64,000 bases of DNA from Papiliotrema nemorosa (lineage: Eukaryota; Basidiomycota; Tremellomycetes; Tremellales; Rhynchogastremaceae). The stretch spans positions 1 to 64,000 of the forward strand of contig JASKOT010000034.1 in NCBI GenBank assembly GCA_032158125.1, in the 5' to 3' direction. A program made the translations under genes and the position numbers. Below the pieces are notes generated by a model. It made no database searches. It was given only the letters and a program-made list of their open reading frames with translations, and was not told the origin of the DNA. Shown here piece by piece: positions 26,330 through 39,044 of this stretch (its first letter is position 1; each line of letters starts with the position of its first letter).

Positions 26330-26599
26330 GAAGATCGGATCAGGTTTTGCTGCTTGATCTTGTATCTCTCCTTTCAATTGGTATTTCCTGTCGTTGCGAC
26401 TATGCTCGATCTGCACTATTCTGGATTATCAGACCAATGAATGTGTCGGTGGGCGCTTGCTCAGTCTCGGACTGGACGGGGTGGTCGGAGTGATACACAT
26501 TTAGCTCGATTCCGGGTATTCACGTCAACATCGAGCAAAGCATGACGTCCTGATAAGCAACATGAATCTCTCAGCCATGTCCACTACGACCATTCTATC
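26330..26599. promoter_or_regulatory. Bidirectional promoter, methyltransferase / asparagine synthetase
   Basis: About 270 bp separate two divergent ATGs. No TATA box is obvious on either side. Compact head-to-head spacing of this kind usually means a shared nucleosome-free promoter. Confidence 0.4.
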
Positions 26600-28785
26600 A
26601 TGTGCGGTATCGTATCCTGCGTGCGGGTAGGCGAAGGGTCATGGGACGCTGGATCAGTCGAGAAAGAGGTGAAGGGTGGTTTGGAACAGATCTTACACCG
26701 TGGACCCGATGGTACCGGTATCTGGTCTGATGATCGATGCGGTTAGCACCCCTGTGTCCTCTTGTCCGATACTGATAACCAGTCCTGGGACACTGTCGGT
26801 TGTCAATCAACGACCTCACCCCTACAGGTGATCAGCCTTTACATTCCCACGATTCATCCCTGCATGCCATTGTCAATGGGGAGATTTACTACGACGAATC
26901 TGAGAGGACAAGTCTAAACTACCCTTTCACCGGTCGGTCGGATTCAGAACTCGTACTGGCACTCTACAAGGCTCACGGGCTCGAGTTTCTAAGTAGGCTC
27001 AGGGGAGAATACGCTTTGATATTGTACGACTCAAAGGCGGATCTGGTCATTGCCGCGAGGGATAGGTACGGTATCAAACCTCTTTTTTGGCGCTTGGACG
27101 AGAAGAACCACAAGGTATGGTTCGGGGCAGAAGTCAAGGGGTTTTTGGGGGATACTGCGTGGGAGCCAGAGTGGGATGTCGATGCGATCTCAAGTGGGGC
27201 ATGGGGACAGGACACGAGGACTTTGTTCAAAGGGGTTCAAAAGGTACGGCCAGATATCCCGTCATGAGCGCTGACCAGTAGTTGCGCCCTGGGCATTACA
27301 TATCGATAAGTAAAGGTGAACGACCAGTATCACAGCCATATTGGGACATCGATTATCCTTCCATCGTACGCACATCGTGTGGAGTGAGACTCACTCTAGG
27401 TCGCCAAGGAGACTCGGACAGAGGAAGAAATGATCAACGACCTGAGGACCCATCTCATCGATAGTGTCCGGTATCGACTTCGCGCCGATGTACCTGTTGG
27501 GATATACCTCTCTGGTGGAATCGACTCGTCTGCTTTGGCGGGTATCGCCAATTATCTGGTTAGACATGAAGGTGTCAAGATGGGCAGTTTACCCCCTGAT
27601 CAAGCGATATGCTGTTTCAGCATTGCGTTCGATGCCGAGTCGGGCGTCGATGAGAGTAGTGAGTGTACAGCCCCCTTCTCTCACTCCCTCATGCTTTGGA
27701 TTGCCCGAGGGTTTTGGGCTACTCGAGGCGTCAGATAGAAGAGCTGACTCTTTTCAGGTGTCGCGGAGAACACGGCCAAGCATCTGGGTGTGAAGTACCT
27801 GACCACCCACATGTCCGAACAAGCGCTTGCCGACTCGTTTGAAGACGCCACATGGCACATCGAACACCATAATCATGATTGCAACTATATAGGAAAATAC
27901 GTCTTATCCCGACTTCCAAGGGAGAATGGGTACAAGGTGGTACTCACGGGAGAAGGGGCCGACGAGCAATTTGGAGGGTATCCATTGTTCTTACCAGATT
28001 TCTTACGCCGGGAAGATCCTAGTTCCGTGCAAGGCGCCGTCGAGGTAGTCAAGAAGTCGTACGAGATCATCGGTGGAGATTCGAGGTATTTCGACAAGGA
28101 CACGCATGGTCTACTGCCGTACACCACGCCCTCCGCTATGGCTTCCTTCACCCCCAACCCCTCTCTCTTCCACCAAATACCCACCTCGCCCCTCCAGACC
28201 ATCTCGTCCAACATCCCGGCAGAGACGCAAGACTGGATGAAAGGTTGGCACCCGCTTCATTCCGCTCAATACATTTGGCAAAAAGGACATTTATCCAACC
28301 AATTTTTGAGTTGTCTAGGGGACAGAGTCGAGATGGCTCATTCTGTCGAGGCTCGAACTCCATTCTTGGACCATCACCTCACTCAATTCGTCAACTCTCT
28401 CCCGGCCTCGATCAAAATTAGGAAGACGAACGAAGGGTATGTGGAAAAGTATGCATTAAGGCAGGCGGTCAAGCCGTTCGTTACGGAAGAAGTGTACGGA
28501 AGGAGGAAACATGCGTATACGGCTCCAACGACATTCCCACTTGAAGGACCTATACATCGGTTGATGCAGGGTATCATCACGGAACAGAGGGTTGATGGAT
28601 TGGGTTTCATCAGGTGGGAGGAGGTACAAAGGTTGTGGACGGTCGCTTTTGAAGCTGGCGCTGAGCACAAAGATCAAGGGGAGGAGACGGATCTTGGGGC
28701 AAAGACGTGGGCGTGGAGACAGTTAATTATGATTGCTCAGTGGGTCGTGTTAGGTGAACGATTTGGGATCAAACGGGCGACGTAG
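26600..28785 (+). CDS. Asparagine synthetase (glutamine-hydrolysing), AsnB type
   Basis: The ATG at 26600 is fixed by MCGI, because Cys2 is the glutaminase nucleophile after Met removal. The N-terminal Ntn domain continues with LEQILHRGPDGTG, LGHCRLSIND, NGEIYYDE and RGEYALILYD. The synthetase domain has the PP-loop SGGIDSSALAG, then LTGEGADEQFGGYPL, the VEARTPFLDHHL segment and KYALRQAVKPFV. About 660 aa over six exons; one intron lies in the PP-loop domain after DESS. It makes asparagine from aspartate, ATP and glutamine in the cytosol. The divergence from short Asn1-like enzymes and the long C-terminus suggest the second fungal AsnB paralogue, not the housekeeping one; this is inference. 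Confidence 0.88.
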
Positions 28786-28960
28786 GGGATATATGATGGT
28801 GCTCGACTGATCTCTCGTGATCCAAGTATGATACGTTGATAAACCGTTGCATGGATTATAGACTTATTCCGACTTTGCTTTATCGATCGCGAGACAAGCA
28901 GCTCTCTTTTGACCCCCAAGGTTTCACCATTGATATATCCAACCACCCTTCTCCTAACGC

Positions 28961-30261
28961 CTACTCCGCGCTGAAATCGTAGGCTGCCCATAGCACCTGT
29001 GGAGGCGAGTCCGGGCCGAAAATCTGCCTGTCGGTCTGTCCCCATTCCGGGTGGTTTATCCCGTCGATCCATTGTTGAGGCTCCACCACCAAACACCCAT
29101 ACTGCTCGATGGGTACCCCTCCTTGACTAGCTTTGGCCTTTATGCTGCCATTCTGTCCATTACACGAGTAGATTTGTAAACTCTGCTGGTTCGTCCTGAG
29201 CTTGACCTTGATACCCGTATCAGGGGAACACATTTCCAACACTTCCAGACCTGCGTCGTCTTGGGACGTATAAGGTGGTCGATCGAGGATGAAGGCGTTA
29301 TCTATACCCGTGCATCCTGCACCACAAGCTTGAGAGTTGAGCGCTCCATCTCCGATCGGTTTGGCAGTAGTGAAATTGAGAGGAACAGGTGGGGATTGCC
29401 AAGGGTATTTGACGCTGGTAATTTCACCCGTGGGTACAAGAATCGAATCGCCGTCAATCACTCGATTGGAGTACGGCATGGCAAGGGTGTTGTTCAGGAT
29501 AGTAGGGGATTGGAAGGCACCAAGGTTCCAATAGATATGGGTTGACAGCATGATTGGGGTGTAGGAGTCCAGAGAGATGGACACGACTCGAGTGGTGAGT
29601 CGAGGTGGAGAGGTCAACGTGTATGTGACGTGGGTGAGCTGGTAATGAGCGACACCGGAGAAGACGACCAATGTCAACTCACAACACCCCCGGGGAAACC
29701 TTGGAAGCCGCTGGGGTCCATGAGAGAGTAGGTGATACTGGAAGTGTTGTAAGCAGTCACTGTCCAGTTTCGCTTTCCATCAGCCGATCGACAAGACATA
29801 GGGTCAGTCTGAGGGGACTCACCCCGTCGTAGCCGATATCTCCACCATGAAGGGTGTTCCTACCTCCATGTTCGTTCTCGGGGATGTGATACTCGGTATC
29901 TCCAATGGTGAATGTCCCATTCTTGATTCGGTTGGCATACCGACTACCCGTCAGCAACCACTCTCCCCACTACACGGTACACTTACCCAACGATGGCCCC
30001 AAAGAAGGTCCGATTGGTAGCTGTATCCTCAATGTACTGCGCCGGATCATCGTACCCCACCACGATGTCTCTCGGGTTATTGTTTCGATCGTGTACGTAG
30101 AGGCTGGTGATTCTCGCTCCGTATCCGATAAACGTAGCGTTGATACCGTAAGCATAGATTGTATGCGGGGTAAGCGGGTCTTCAGACGAAGATGAAGTAT
30201 CATCGGCTCGGACTGTTGAGCTGGTCAAAGCCAGCAAAGCTAGGATCGACTTGAACAGCAT
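28961..30261 (-). CDS. Secreted aldose 1-epimerase (galactose mutarotase)
   Basis: MLFKSILALLALTSSTVRA is a clear signal peptide. The mutarotase fold follows: ATFIGYGARITSL, DIVVGYDDPAQYI, RYANRIKNGTF, NEHGGRNTLHGG (substrate-binding His/Asn), THIYWNLGAF (catalytic His region), DNAFILDRP, and VVEPQQWIDGINHP, whose Glu is the general base. The stop at 28961 is TAG. About 380 aa with three introns; several NxT/S sequons fit secretion. It interconverts alpha and beta anomers of aldoses outside the cell, which would feed anomer-specific transporters. It lies 3.7 kb from the sugar block but is separated by core genes. A TATAAAGA at 30334-30341 marks its promoter. Confidence 0.87.
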
Positions 30262-30333
30262 CGCGGGGTAGGTGGCCCAGGATGAGAGTGAGCGGGGACG
30301 AGGGTGAGGGACTCCATCCTGAACCCCAGTCCA

Positions 30334-30341
30334 TCTTTATA
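30334..30341 (-). promoter_or_regulatory. TATA box of the aldose 1-epimerase
   Basis: TATAAAGA on the minus strand, 73 nt before the ATG at 30261. Confidence 0.55.
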
Positions 30342-31499
30342 CCTCCCAATTCTCCCGAAAGAACATGAAATGATCATGCAGAAACGTCCGATGATGACCT
30401 CCCCGAAGAAGTAGGATGGAGGGTACTCCAAGGCGTAAGAGCAGTGGTCGGTCTTGACGGACAATTCGAAAGAAGCTAGGATGGTTTTCCGATCAAGCAA
30501 GTTACCGAATGTCACCCTTTCAAGAGATGGGCTCCATGCGGTCACCGCATCATCTGGGGACCGTGAGCTTGAAATAGATCACCAAGCGGGTCGGATAGGA
30601 TGAGCATGTGACTAAGTATACCCTCGCGAAGACGGGGTGCAGAAACCTCTGTCTGGGTCATCCATGTTGGCCTTTTGTCCGGTCCACCTGGATGCAGTAG
30701 AGCTGGCTCCGGCTCTGAGTTTGAGCTTCGAGGTATCGCATAATAGTCCGTATACATATTTAGCCTCGAAGAGGGAGATGCATACAAATATGCCTGTCCT
30801 ATCAGCGAGGAGTGAAAGGAATTGTCGAGCTGGAGAAAGCTTACCGGGGGCAACTCTACCTTTGCACTCCTCTGCACCGACGTCGAATGGCCTCTCAGTC
30901 TCATCCCTTCAGCAGCATCGCAGATGCGATGCGGTCCAACAGCCAGCTCGACGGGGATGTTTGGCAGAGCGAGAAGACGAAAAGTCTTGGATGGTCCTTT
31001 CGAAACGTCGAGATGATTGCCCGAGGGAAGTTCAAACAACCCTTTGACCAGCTCTAAACATGTCAAGCATCGGCTATTCATGTTACTCACCAAGATAAAG
31101 CTCGCCCTTGCACGACCTACACCAAGAACAAAGAAGATGCATCGCTTTGTGGGCTTTCGGGTCATGTCCGGTATCCAGGGTCGTCCCCTCGTCGTCGACA
31201 CGAAGGGGGGAGGTTGGATGATCGATCTACCCACAACACACAATCCCAATCTACTCTCACTTTTGACTTGTCACTTTGACTCTACCATACTCACCAGTAT
31301 TCACTCTCAGGTCGTGCAGTGCACCTTGCAAGCATAGAGCGCACTCAAGTGCGGCCAAAAGTAAGTGGTAGTTTGTCAAAATCATGGTCATAGCTGATTG
31401 TAGCCCTCAAACCTGCTCGACAGTCGCTGTCACTGATAGATTACAGTTGTCTGGTCGATTCGTATTCACTCCTGGCAAAGTCTCAACGGTTCTCACGGG
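30342..31499. other. Region upstream of the epimerase and of the Ser/Pro-rich membrane protein
   Basis: About 1.15 kb. A 235-codon minus-strand frame (30542-31249) and overlapping plus-strand frames exist, but none shows a domain or a convincing start context. The missing 5' exon or exons of the membrane protein, probably encoding its signal peptide, should lie in the right half (about 31080-31460). I could not place them. Confidence 0.35.
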
Positions 31500-34280
31500 A
31501 TGCAAGAACGAGCGGGCTTTGACGCATACGGGCAGACTTTACCAGACTGGTTGACCTATACAGAGGTGAGCTCAACCCTCACTTTTCGTCTGCTACCATT
31601 ATTGCCCATACATTACGGCTTGGACTCTCGGCATAGATACCGCTAACACTGCCAGGTCGTAACGACAATCGGTGGACAGGCCGTGACGACGGGTCGTGTC
31701 GAAGCACTCCCTCAGACCTGTCAGTCGTGATGCTAGCGTTGAGGTAGAGGGTCTCCGTTGACTATCAGACTATGGGCCGTCTATACCTCTCGGTACTGGA
31801 TGGGTATATGGCGGACTAGCTTCACCAACAGCCTCTTCCAGCTCATCTGAGGCTACTCCACCCTCTTCCTCCGTTTCTAGCGTAACGACAGATTCTGCGT
31901 CTTCTTCGAGTGGTAACCTGAGCTTTTCCTCGCTCCCCTCCTTCTCGTTCTCCACTATAGGGTCAACCCTAACAACCGATAGTACTTCTTCGTCGTCCAC
32001 GTCAAGTCCATCCATGGCGACATCGATCATGACTAATCCGGCCTCCTCCACTGCATCGCTCGCGTCGTCTTCCTCAGCGTTCGACCCATCACCCTCGACT
32101 ACTTCCTCATCCTCCGACCCTTCACATCTTCTCCCTCTACTCCCATCTCTGCTCCTTCCCCTCCTTCTCCTTCATGTTGTGATCCTCCTCGGCATATGGC
32201 TATACCGTCGACACAAGACATACCAAAGATCCACAATCTCTCCCTCCTCTCCTCCCCGCTTCATCCCTTCCTTCCTCGTGCCTATCTTGTACCCGCGGAA
32301 TAGATACACACCAGGACAGTCTCAACTTCCTTCCACTCCTCCGAAGAAGACCCGCGTGTTTCCGCCCCCGCCATCGACGCTTGACTCTGGGCTACGATCG
32401 CCTAATGAGAAATCGGCACTATTGATGGGTTTCACCCCGCAACATCATCGAAATTCATCCAGCATCTCTGGGCTATCCGATGCAGGTGATCATGCAGGCA
32501 CTCGACCTCTCACTCGCTCACCGGGGAAGTATCGTGAATCACACGAAGCGGACAAGGAAGACACATCGGTTGATCGACCGCCCTCCACTTCGCTCCTTCA
32601 GCGTCTGACTCTTGGTCTAGGTATATTCGGTGTAGGTACTTCGGAAGCTCGCAAACCAAGTGGCTTCTTACTCGAACGAGGATTTCGCCGAACATCTTAC
32701 GCTGCTGTACCTACCAATGTCAACATCCCCGCACCACCATCCCACTCAAACTCGTCATCCGGCAGTCTCTCTTCCATTCGCACTCGTCTGCGTGACATAC
32801 CAGCTCCGAGCGATCCCAGCGAGGAAAGTAGACAAGATGGATCAAGCGCACCAGGGACCTCTTCCGGAGCGATGAGATCTATCCCCGACTCACAGTTGTT
32901 CTACTCCGCTCCGGTGCCTACCGCCTCATCTAGGGACTCTTCCTCTCAAGCGCCCAGCTCGGCAGGTCTGCAGCCGTGGAGCAAAAGCACACCTAAAGGG
33001 TCGGGTCAGACCGCAAGAAGCTGGATCAATCGGGAAAGGGACGAAATCTCGGTAGCTGTCCCAGAGACACCCGGCACGATAGCCAGTCACGCGGGTGAGG
33101 ATGACTTGGGTGAATTTGGAAGGAGACCCAGGTGGAGTTCCGGCGAGAGGATGAGATTCCCTATTCCGCCAAGCGGATTTGTCGGTCCCACTTCGTCAGT
33201 TGTGCGTGGAGATAGAAGGGACGGACAGGGTACATTCGGTCAGGGTCAGGAGCATATGGGTGGTCGAGAAAGCATGATCACTTCGGAATCTGGGTCAGTC
33301 ATCTTGCACAGTCAGCTGGGCCCCACTGACTTACAGCGAGACGTCCTATCATACAGCTGGATCAGAGAAAGAACTGCCCTTGATCCCACCTGTGGACACT
33401 CCCGTATCTGCCGGGATACCACTCAGTCGGGCCGAGTACGAATATCGCCATGCCGCCTTGTCGGCATTCGGTTCAAACCCTTCCACGCCCACTCGAACAC
33501 CTCTGCAATCCATCTCAGGCGGTCACTCTTCCCAAGATCACACGTCTTCCCCTGGTAGATCTCCTGATTCCCTCTCTGCGAGTTCTACCTCTCAAATCAT
33601 CCTGGCCCCTCTATCTCCTCTCGGCACTGCACAAGGTATACCGCACGCGCAGGGTGGACAGGATGGCGATGGACTGAGACCTAGACAACCCATGACGGGC
33701 TTATTTACTCTCTCACCACCTTCTTCTGCCGGTCTTTCGGCAGAAGGCAGTGGTCCGCACAAGCACAGTCGGAGAAGTTATCAAGGTGAACCAAAGTTGG
33801 ATCTGACTGTCACTCCAGCTGGAATCAACAGTCAGAGGTCCGTCAGTGTTGGCGAATTTGGAGAACCCCTCAGGCCAGGTCCGGACGTAGTGAGTTCTTT
33901 ACCTCTATCCACTTTACGGGCTCATCGTATTGGCCGGGATGATCACACGCTGATTGCAGTCAACTACGTTGGTCGTACCAGCCGCAACACCCGACCGATC
34001 TTCCATGACAGCCTCGATCTATTCTCAGCCCAGTCGAGCGGCATCCCCGCCGTCAATTTACGGCACGTCGTCCAGTGGTAGTTCGACTCAAGGCATGCCA
34101 AGTCTGGGCTTACGAGATCGAGCATTACGCGGGAGACGAAGTCAACCTCAACTGTTCCGAGCGTCGTTGTTAAGTTCGTCAAATTATGGCGAAGGGGATA
34201 TACCGCCCGTGCCGATTAGCACAAGACCGGGAGTCCCGGCTGAGGACAGTAGAAAAGGATGGTTCTCCCGCCGCAAGTGA
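31500..34280 (+). CDS. Single-pass Ser/Pro-rich membrane protein, 5' end unresolved
   Basis: The supported frame runs through LPDWLTYTEVVTTIGGQAVTT, an exon ending LPQTY, then YGPSIPLGTGWVYGG and a long Ser/Thr-rich stretch. One strong transmembrane helix (LLLPLLLLHVVILLGIWLY, about 32145-32205) is followed by the basic stop-transfer RRHK. The cytoplasmic tail of about 600 residues is Ser/Pro/Arg-rich and disordered, ending KGWFSRRK. Introns lie near 31565, 31722, 33295 and 33889. The layout recalls fungal wall-stress sensors of the Mid2/Wsc type and Skg6/Axl2-like proteins, but no cysteine-rich WSC domain is visible. The ATG at 31500 would leave it without a signal peptide, so an upstream exon is likely. 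Confidence 0.6.
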
Positions 34281-34500
34281 TGTCTGTTCGGACATTTCTT
34301 CGACATCATACAACGGATATCCGAGAAAGAAGGACATTAGCCGAGATTGCGCCCGTTAATGCTTCATTTGTACATGATTCATGCTATTTACAGTGACATC
34401 CGTCGTTCTGAACGTCCTGTCATAATGTCATTCCATAGCGTATGCGTCGAGTGATCCCTGCCTCGCATCGCAGTCAGTCTCGGAGTCGGGAACGACCACC

Positions 34501-37154
34501 TTACACCGCAACGGCAACACGCTCCACCCCTTCGACCCCCTTGTTTAGACTCTTCTTCCTCTGCAATAACTGCTCTCGCAAGACCCTCGCCCTCTTATCC
34601 TTGATCAACCTCTCTTTCAACTCTCTCGCCCTAGTCTCACTCTCCGTCTCCGCAGCCATCATCTTGAGCGCCATCAGCCTTCTTCTGACTTCTTTGGCTC
34701 TATCAATTTTGTCCATTTGACGAAGGATCATATCAGTCTCTTCGGCTTCTCTGGCCGCTTTCGCCTCGAGAATCTTGGCTCGGAGTATTTGAGCTCGGGA
34801 TTCGTTTTGGTTATACACAAATGTCTTCTTTTCAGAGGCAAGTTTGAGGCGAAGTTTGAGTCGAGCTTGTACAGCAGCTCGAACGCCAGGTTTAGACATT
34901 GTAGTCTGGGTTGGATCGGACACCGAATGAGGGAGGGGAGGTGCTGTCGGTGGGGTGGTTGATTGCGGGGGCATAGCATCCGTCTGTGCATTTGCTGCCG
35001 CCGCTTCAGCTTTGGCTTTGGCCAGTCTCTCGGCGAGTGTAAGCTTGACCGGTGCTGCCGCCGCACCACGAATGGAGATAATAGGTCCGTTGTTGGCCGT
35101 GGACTCTTGTGTCATCGCCGGCGCCGATCCGTCTGAGATTTCCGTCCTAGACAGGTGATCACGCGTCAACAGCTCATCCATGGCAAGAGTCCGTGCAGGT
35201 GGAGAAGGTAGCAGCTCGATCCGATCTCTGAGCTGTCTCTCGTCCGGCATAGACTTCCTCCTCTTCCTCTCTCTCCGCTCTCGTTCCCGCTCCCTTTCGT
35301 CCTCCAGCCAAGCAGCATACTCGGGATCGATCCAGGTATCCGCTTCGTCCCATCTTTTCCCCCCCGGAGAAGGGGGAGCGATGAATGTATCTCGTCGACT
35401 GGGATCACGAGGTGAGCCACGTCGAGGAGGTGGAGAACGAGATCGAGATCGGGATCGACGTCGGTGGGTTGGTGGTGAACGGGAAGGTGAGAGAGAGTAG
35501 GATCGATCGGAATAGGATTCTGACCGGAAAGAAGAGTAGTCGGAGTATGGACTCGGGGACCGGCTGCGGGGTCGTGCGGCAGATTTAGCCGGTGGTATAT
35601 CTGCTGTGACCACAGCTGGAGAGGGAGACCGAGATTTCTCGGATGGAATGGGCTCATACTGCCATAAGCATGATACCCGTGCTACTCATTTGATCAAGGA
35701 GGCTTTTCGACTCACTTGGACAACCTCGTCCCACTTCCACAGCTCCTTGAATGGGCTCCTGAGGAAGGTGTACAGCTCATGGGCGAAATGCTCAGCCGCA
35801 TGAGGGAAATCGGGCAGACCTCGACTTCCTCCTCCAGCTACATTCCCATTCCCATTCCCAGTCAAGGCCCTGCCTAGAGGCGGATTGATCCCTGCCAAGG
35901 GTGATGTTGGGGTAGCCGACGACGCCGTGACGGTCTGAGAGGTCGATGTTGACGTAGAAGGTGGATCGAGGAAATCCGCAAGGAGACGAATGGCAGGCTC
36001 GGAACGTATGTCTATAGCCTTCAAAAGTGAAATCACATACATTGTTAGGTATTCCACATCAATGCCTTCTCCTCCACTCGCTCTCCCAGTCCCAGTAGAT
36101 TTTCCAGTAAGATTTGGGACATCGGACCATACACGCAGTTCTCGACGGAGAAAGGTGGTTGCTCGTTGGATCAGTTGCGGTGAGTCGGCGATCTCTCGAG
36201 GGGAAGGGTTTGCTCGAAACTTGGTAGTAGGGTTTGAACCGATATGCTGCTGGTAAGCGCCTTTCATGCCTTGTCTCTCTGAAAGGGACTAGCTGCCGAA
36301 TCTCGCGACCATGCTCCTGGAGAGAAGTGGGACGCTGAAGAGGGAAGGAGTAGAGCCGAAGCAAGGCGTTAAGCTCACCTTTGCGAATAGACCATACGTA
36401 TAGATCTCTCTCCTTCTTGCGATCTGCAGATCCAGCTCGTCAGGCTCCTCTTGAACCTCCTCGACCCTCTCCCTCTCCTCAGGTAATGATATCCTCGACG
36501 GTCCCGCTCGATTCGGTATCGTCAACGTAGCCTGTCGTTTCGAGGGTAAAGGAGGAAGATAGAACTGGCCGTCAGCATAGGCCCAATAACATAACAGATA
36601 CCATACTCACTTTAGTCGGAGTCGAGTTGTCCAAGTCGTGTAGGAGGAAAGGGGCCATATCCGCAGAACAAAGTGGACATCTCCTCGACTGGTTTGACCA
36701 AACGCCTATACATTCAAACTGAGATCAGCTCTCACCACTCTTAGGGGCTTTCTCTGGCCAGACCAGAGTGTACATGCAGAAAGGCGACCTACGCAGAACT
36801 CGTGTCCGCATACTCCAGCAACAGTCCGGTCTCTCAATCCCATAAGACATATGACGCATCTTTCCTTGTCCCCTTCCTTATCCTCTTCCACATCTTGTAT
36901 GGGCGGGACAACCACGGGCTGTTCAGGATTGTTCTTCATCTCCTCTGACCAGTCCACTTTCTTCCTGACAGACGTGAGGCGGGTCTGTTGGGTGGTAGGT
37001 GGGAGAGGGGGCCATGTTCGGGGAGGTGAAATGAGAGCGTGCTCGAGGATGAACCCTTCCGCATCGTCCACTGTGTCGTCAGTGTCGTCGGGGTACAAGA
37101 CCAGGAAGAGGGCTCACGATATATCGTGTCATTCACGTGGGCCCTTCTGGGCAT
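34501..37154 (-). CDS. Topors-like RING E3 ligase with RS domain
   Basis: Start ATG 37154 (MPRRAHVND). The RING finger is CVIC, twelve residues, C-G-H-E-F-C, F-E-C, then CPLC (C3HC4), with an intron between FC and FECIGVW. After it come FYLPPLPSKRQATL and IYTYGLFAKHIGSN, then an alpha-helical region (TTFLRRELRVW, EYLTMYVISLLKAIDI, HFAHELYTFLRSPFKELWKWDEVVQY). The RING plus this helical region matches metazoan Topors and related ICP0-like ligases. The C-terminal half holds an RS-rich segment (SRSPSPYSDYSS and SRSRSRSPPPRRGS) and a basic coiled coil. About 780 aa, six exons. Probably a nuclear ubiquitin (or SUMO) ligase; the substrate is unknown. Confidence 0.8.
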
Positions 37155-37695
37155 GATACATGGGAGTGAAGGATGGTAATCGTCTCGAGGGAGAGAAACG
37201 TCAAAGTCGAGCAAGTTTCAGTTTGTGGCACACAATCCCAGGGGCTGACTTGATCTTCTCTGGATATCCTATTTGACTACATCGCTTCACTCGAAGCGTG
37301 ACGAGACTTGCAATCTCCAGCAGAAACTTTTTGTGCAGTATCTGCGTATCTCTTCGTTGAAGCGGGCGATTGCCAGTGGTGACGCCATGAGGCCACACTC
37401 GTTGCCAAGGTGACCTCTGCTACGCGGTCGGCATCGACTACAAAGACTGTTCACAGCGCTGATACAGGACATCTGCAAGAACGTGGCAGTCAAAATCACT
37501 CGATGCGCCCTTGCACCACGTCCCTCTTTCCGCATCTGGCCGGACGTTCCCAGCCGTCGTTGAGTAAAGGATCGGGGCGGTCTATCCTTTCTACTGGACA
37601 AAGTCCGCTTCTGCACACTCTCGACTGAATAATACGGTCTCATGGCACTCCACTCTTGTTGGTTCGATCAATTTTACCACTACGCTTCGACTGGT
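37155..37695. other. Divergent spacer between the Topors-like gene and the unknown tandem pair
   Basis: About 540 nt between divergent starts. No gene supported. The frame from 37642 to 37695 is open ahead of the chosen start of the next gene. Confidence 0.35.
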
Positions 37696-38556
37696 ATGTC
37701 GTCCGAATCGACCTCTCAGGTTCCAACTGGACCAACTCGAACCCAGCTGAATGAGGCGCTCACGCAACTCGTTGATATCCATGCAACCATGCCCACCAAT
37801 TTGGACAATCTCCACTTCTTCACGGCTTGCTGGGCCCTTGATCTTGAGACGGACCAATCCACACAATCTGCCATTCCTGGTTGGAGGAAAATCATTCGTG
37901 CACACGACCCACACGGCACACTGTTCACCAGAGATATGGTGCGAGTCAACAGAATCTTAAATGCCGACCAGATCGAAACTACCGCGCTATTCAATGTGCT
38001 GAGTGAGGTGCTGGCCCCTATAAGTCCTGAAGATGAGAGCTCGGTGAGAGAGGACGGCATGGAGGAGACTATTACCCAGGAGGGAATGGTGCGTTACGTC
38101 AAAAGACATCATGTTTCTGTCGTGTATGCTCGAGCAGTGATCGATGAGCACAAAGCTAAATATCATCCTGATCAGTGGGTAGACACTATGTTCGGAGAGT
38201 CCATGCCATTGTCGACTGAGAATAGGAACACCCTCAATCGTCGAGGGGCTCTTGGAGTTCCCTCCCGGAACTGTCACACGGTTAAGATGATGACTTTGGA
38301 AGTCGAGATGCTGAAAATTGCCAAAGAGACTGGTCAGGATCCCAACGACTTCGAGTTCCCTAGAGACTCGAGCTCTTTTCGGACAGCAGATCTGGATGAC
38401 AAGACAGCGATTTTGAGGGTCATTGAGAACAACAAGATATTGGCCGCATTGCAAACTTCCATTCAGGAGTTGATTGGAGAGGACATAGACTCATTTGATG
38501 CTGGTACAGGATCCAACTGGGCTGTTCATTGGGGCTTGACGAAGCTTGAAATATGA
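37696..38556 (+). CDS. Unrecognised protein, tandem pair member A
   Basis: An intron-free frame of 286 aa. I do not recognise a domain; it has no signal peptide or membrane segment and is predicted to be helical and charged. The start at 37696 (MSSEST) was chosen over 37642 because it aligns with the start of the neighbouring copy B. Segments shared with B: QLN[ED]AL, TMP[TS]N.DN, TRDM[VM]R[VI]N, [MV][VM]RY[VI]..HH, and TAI...IENN near the C-terminus. Homology over the full length shows a tandem duplication. Being intronless among intron-rich neighbours, it may be young, retro-derived or horizontally acquired, or merely a short lineage-specific gene. Confidence 0.6.
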   Translation: MSSESTSQVPTGPTRTQLNEALTQLVDIHATMPTNLDNLHFFTACWALDLETDQSTQSAIPGWRKIIRAHDPHGTLFTRDMVRVNRILNADQIETTALFNVLSEVLAPISPEDESSVREDGMEETITQEGMVRYVKRHHVSVVYARAVIDEHKAKYHPDQWVDTMFGESMPLSTENRNTLNRRGALGVPSRNCHTVKMMTLEVEMLKIAKETGQDPNDFEFPRDSSSFRTADLDDKTAILRVIENNKILAALQTSIQELIGEDIDSFDAGTGSNWAVHWGLTKLEI

Positions 38557-39044
38557 TGGGTGAGACCAAAGTTGGAAGCAAGGAGTGGGACTTAAATGCA
38601 TGAGATGCCATGTTTCTTAACGACCCTCTTCAGAGCGGTAAAGGCCCCGCCCTGGACTTTGTACTTATCGTGACAGCCTCAGCACTCTGACAAAAGATGG
38701 GATGTCAGCAACAAGTCTGGGTTGTGGTGATCCATCCATCCGGAATCTGCCCTCTTAGTAGGCTCGAAGCGAGATCGCGGGTGATGAGGCTTTCAAGGAC
38801 TCTGACAGGCGTGTTAGCCCCCGGGTGTGCCTGAGAAATTCGTCTCGCCGAGGCGAGATGTATCGCCCACTCTCTCACGTTGCGCGCCAGAGTTCTCACA
38901 AGGGGCTCGTGAAAAGAGTGATCTCCCTCTGCATCCCTTGTGGATTGAGTCAGCGTTACTTTTTGCATCCTTAAAAGCCCCACTGACCGCCTTTCTATCT
39001 TCTCTTCTTTACTTCACCTACCACGATTGAAGCTATCTCGAGCT
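38557..39044. other. Spacer between tandem copies A and B
   Basis: About 490 nt of presumed 3' UTR of A and promoter of B. No gene supported. Confidence 0.35.

Noticed and set aside
30542..31249. 235-codon minus-strand frame
   Set aside because: No domain, no signal or membrane segment, and an equally long set of frames on the other strand; composition looks random.
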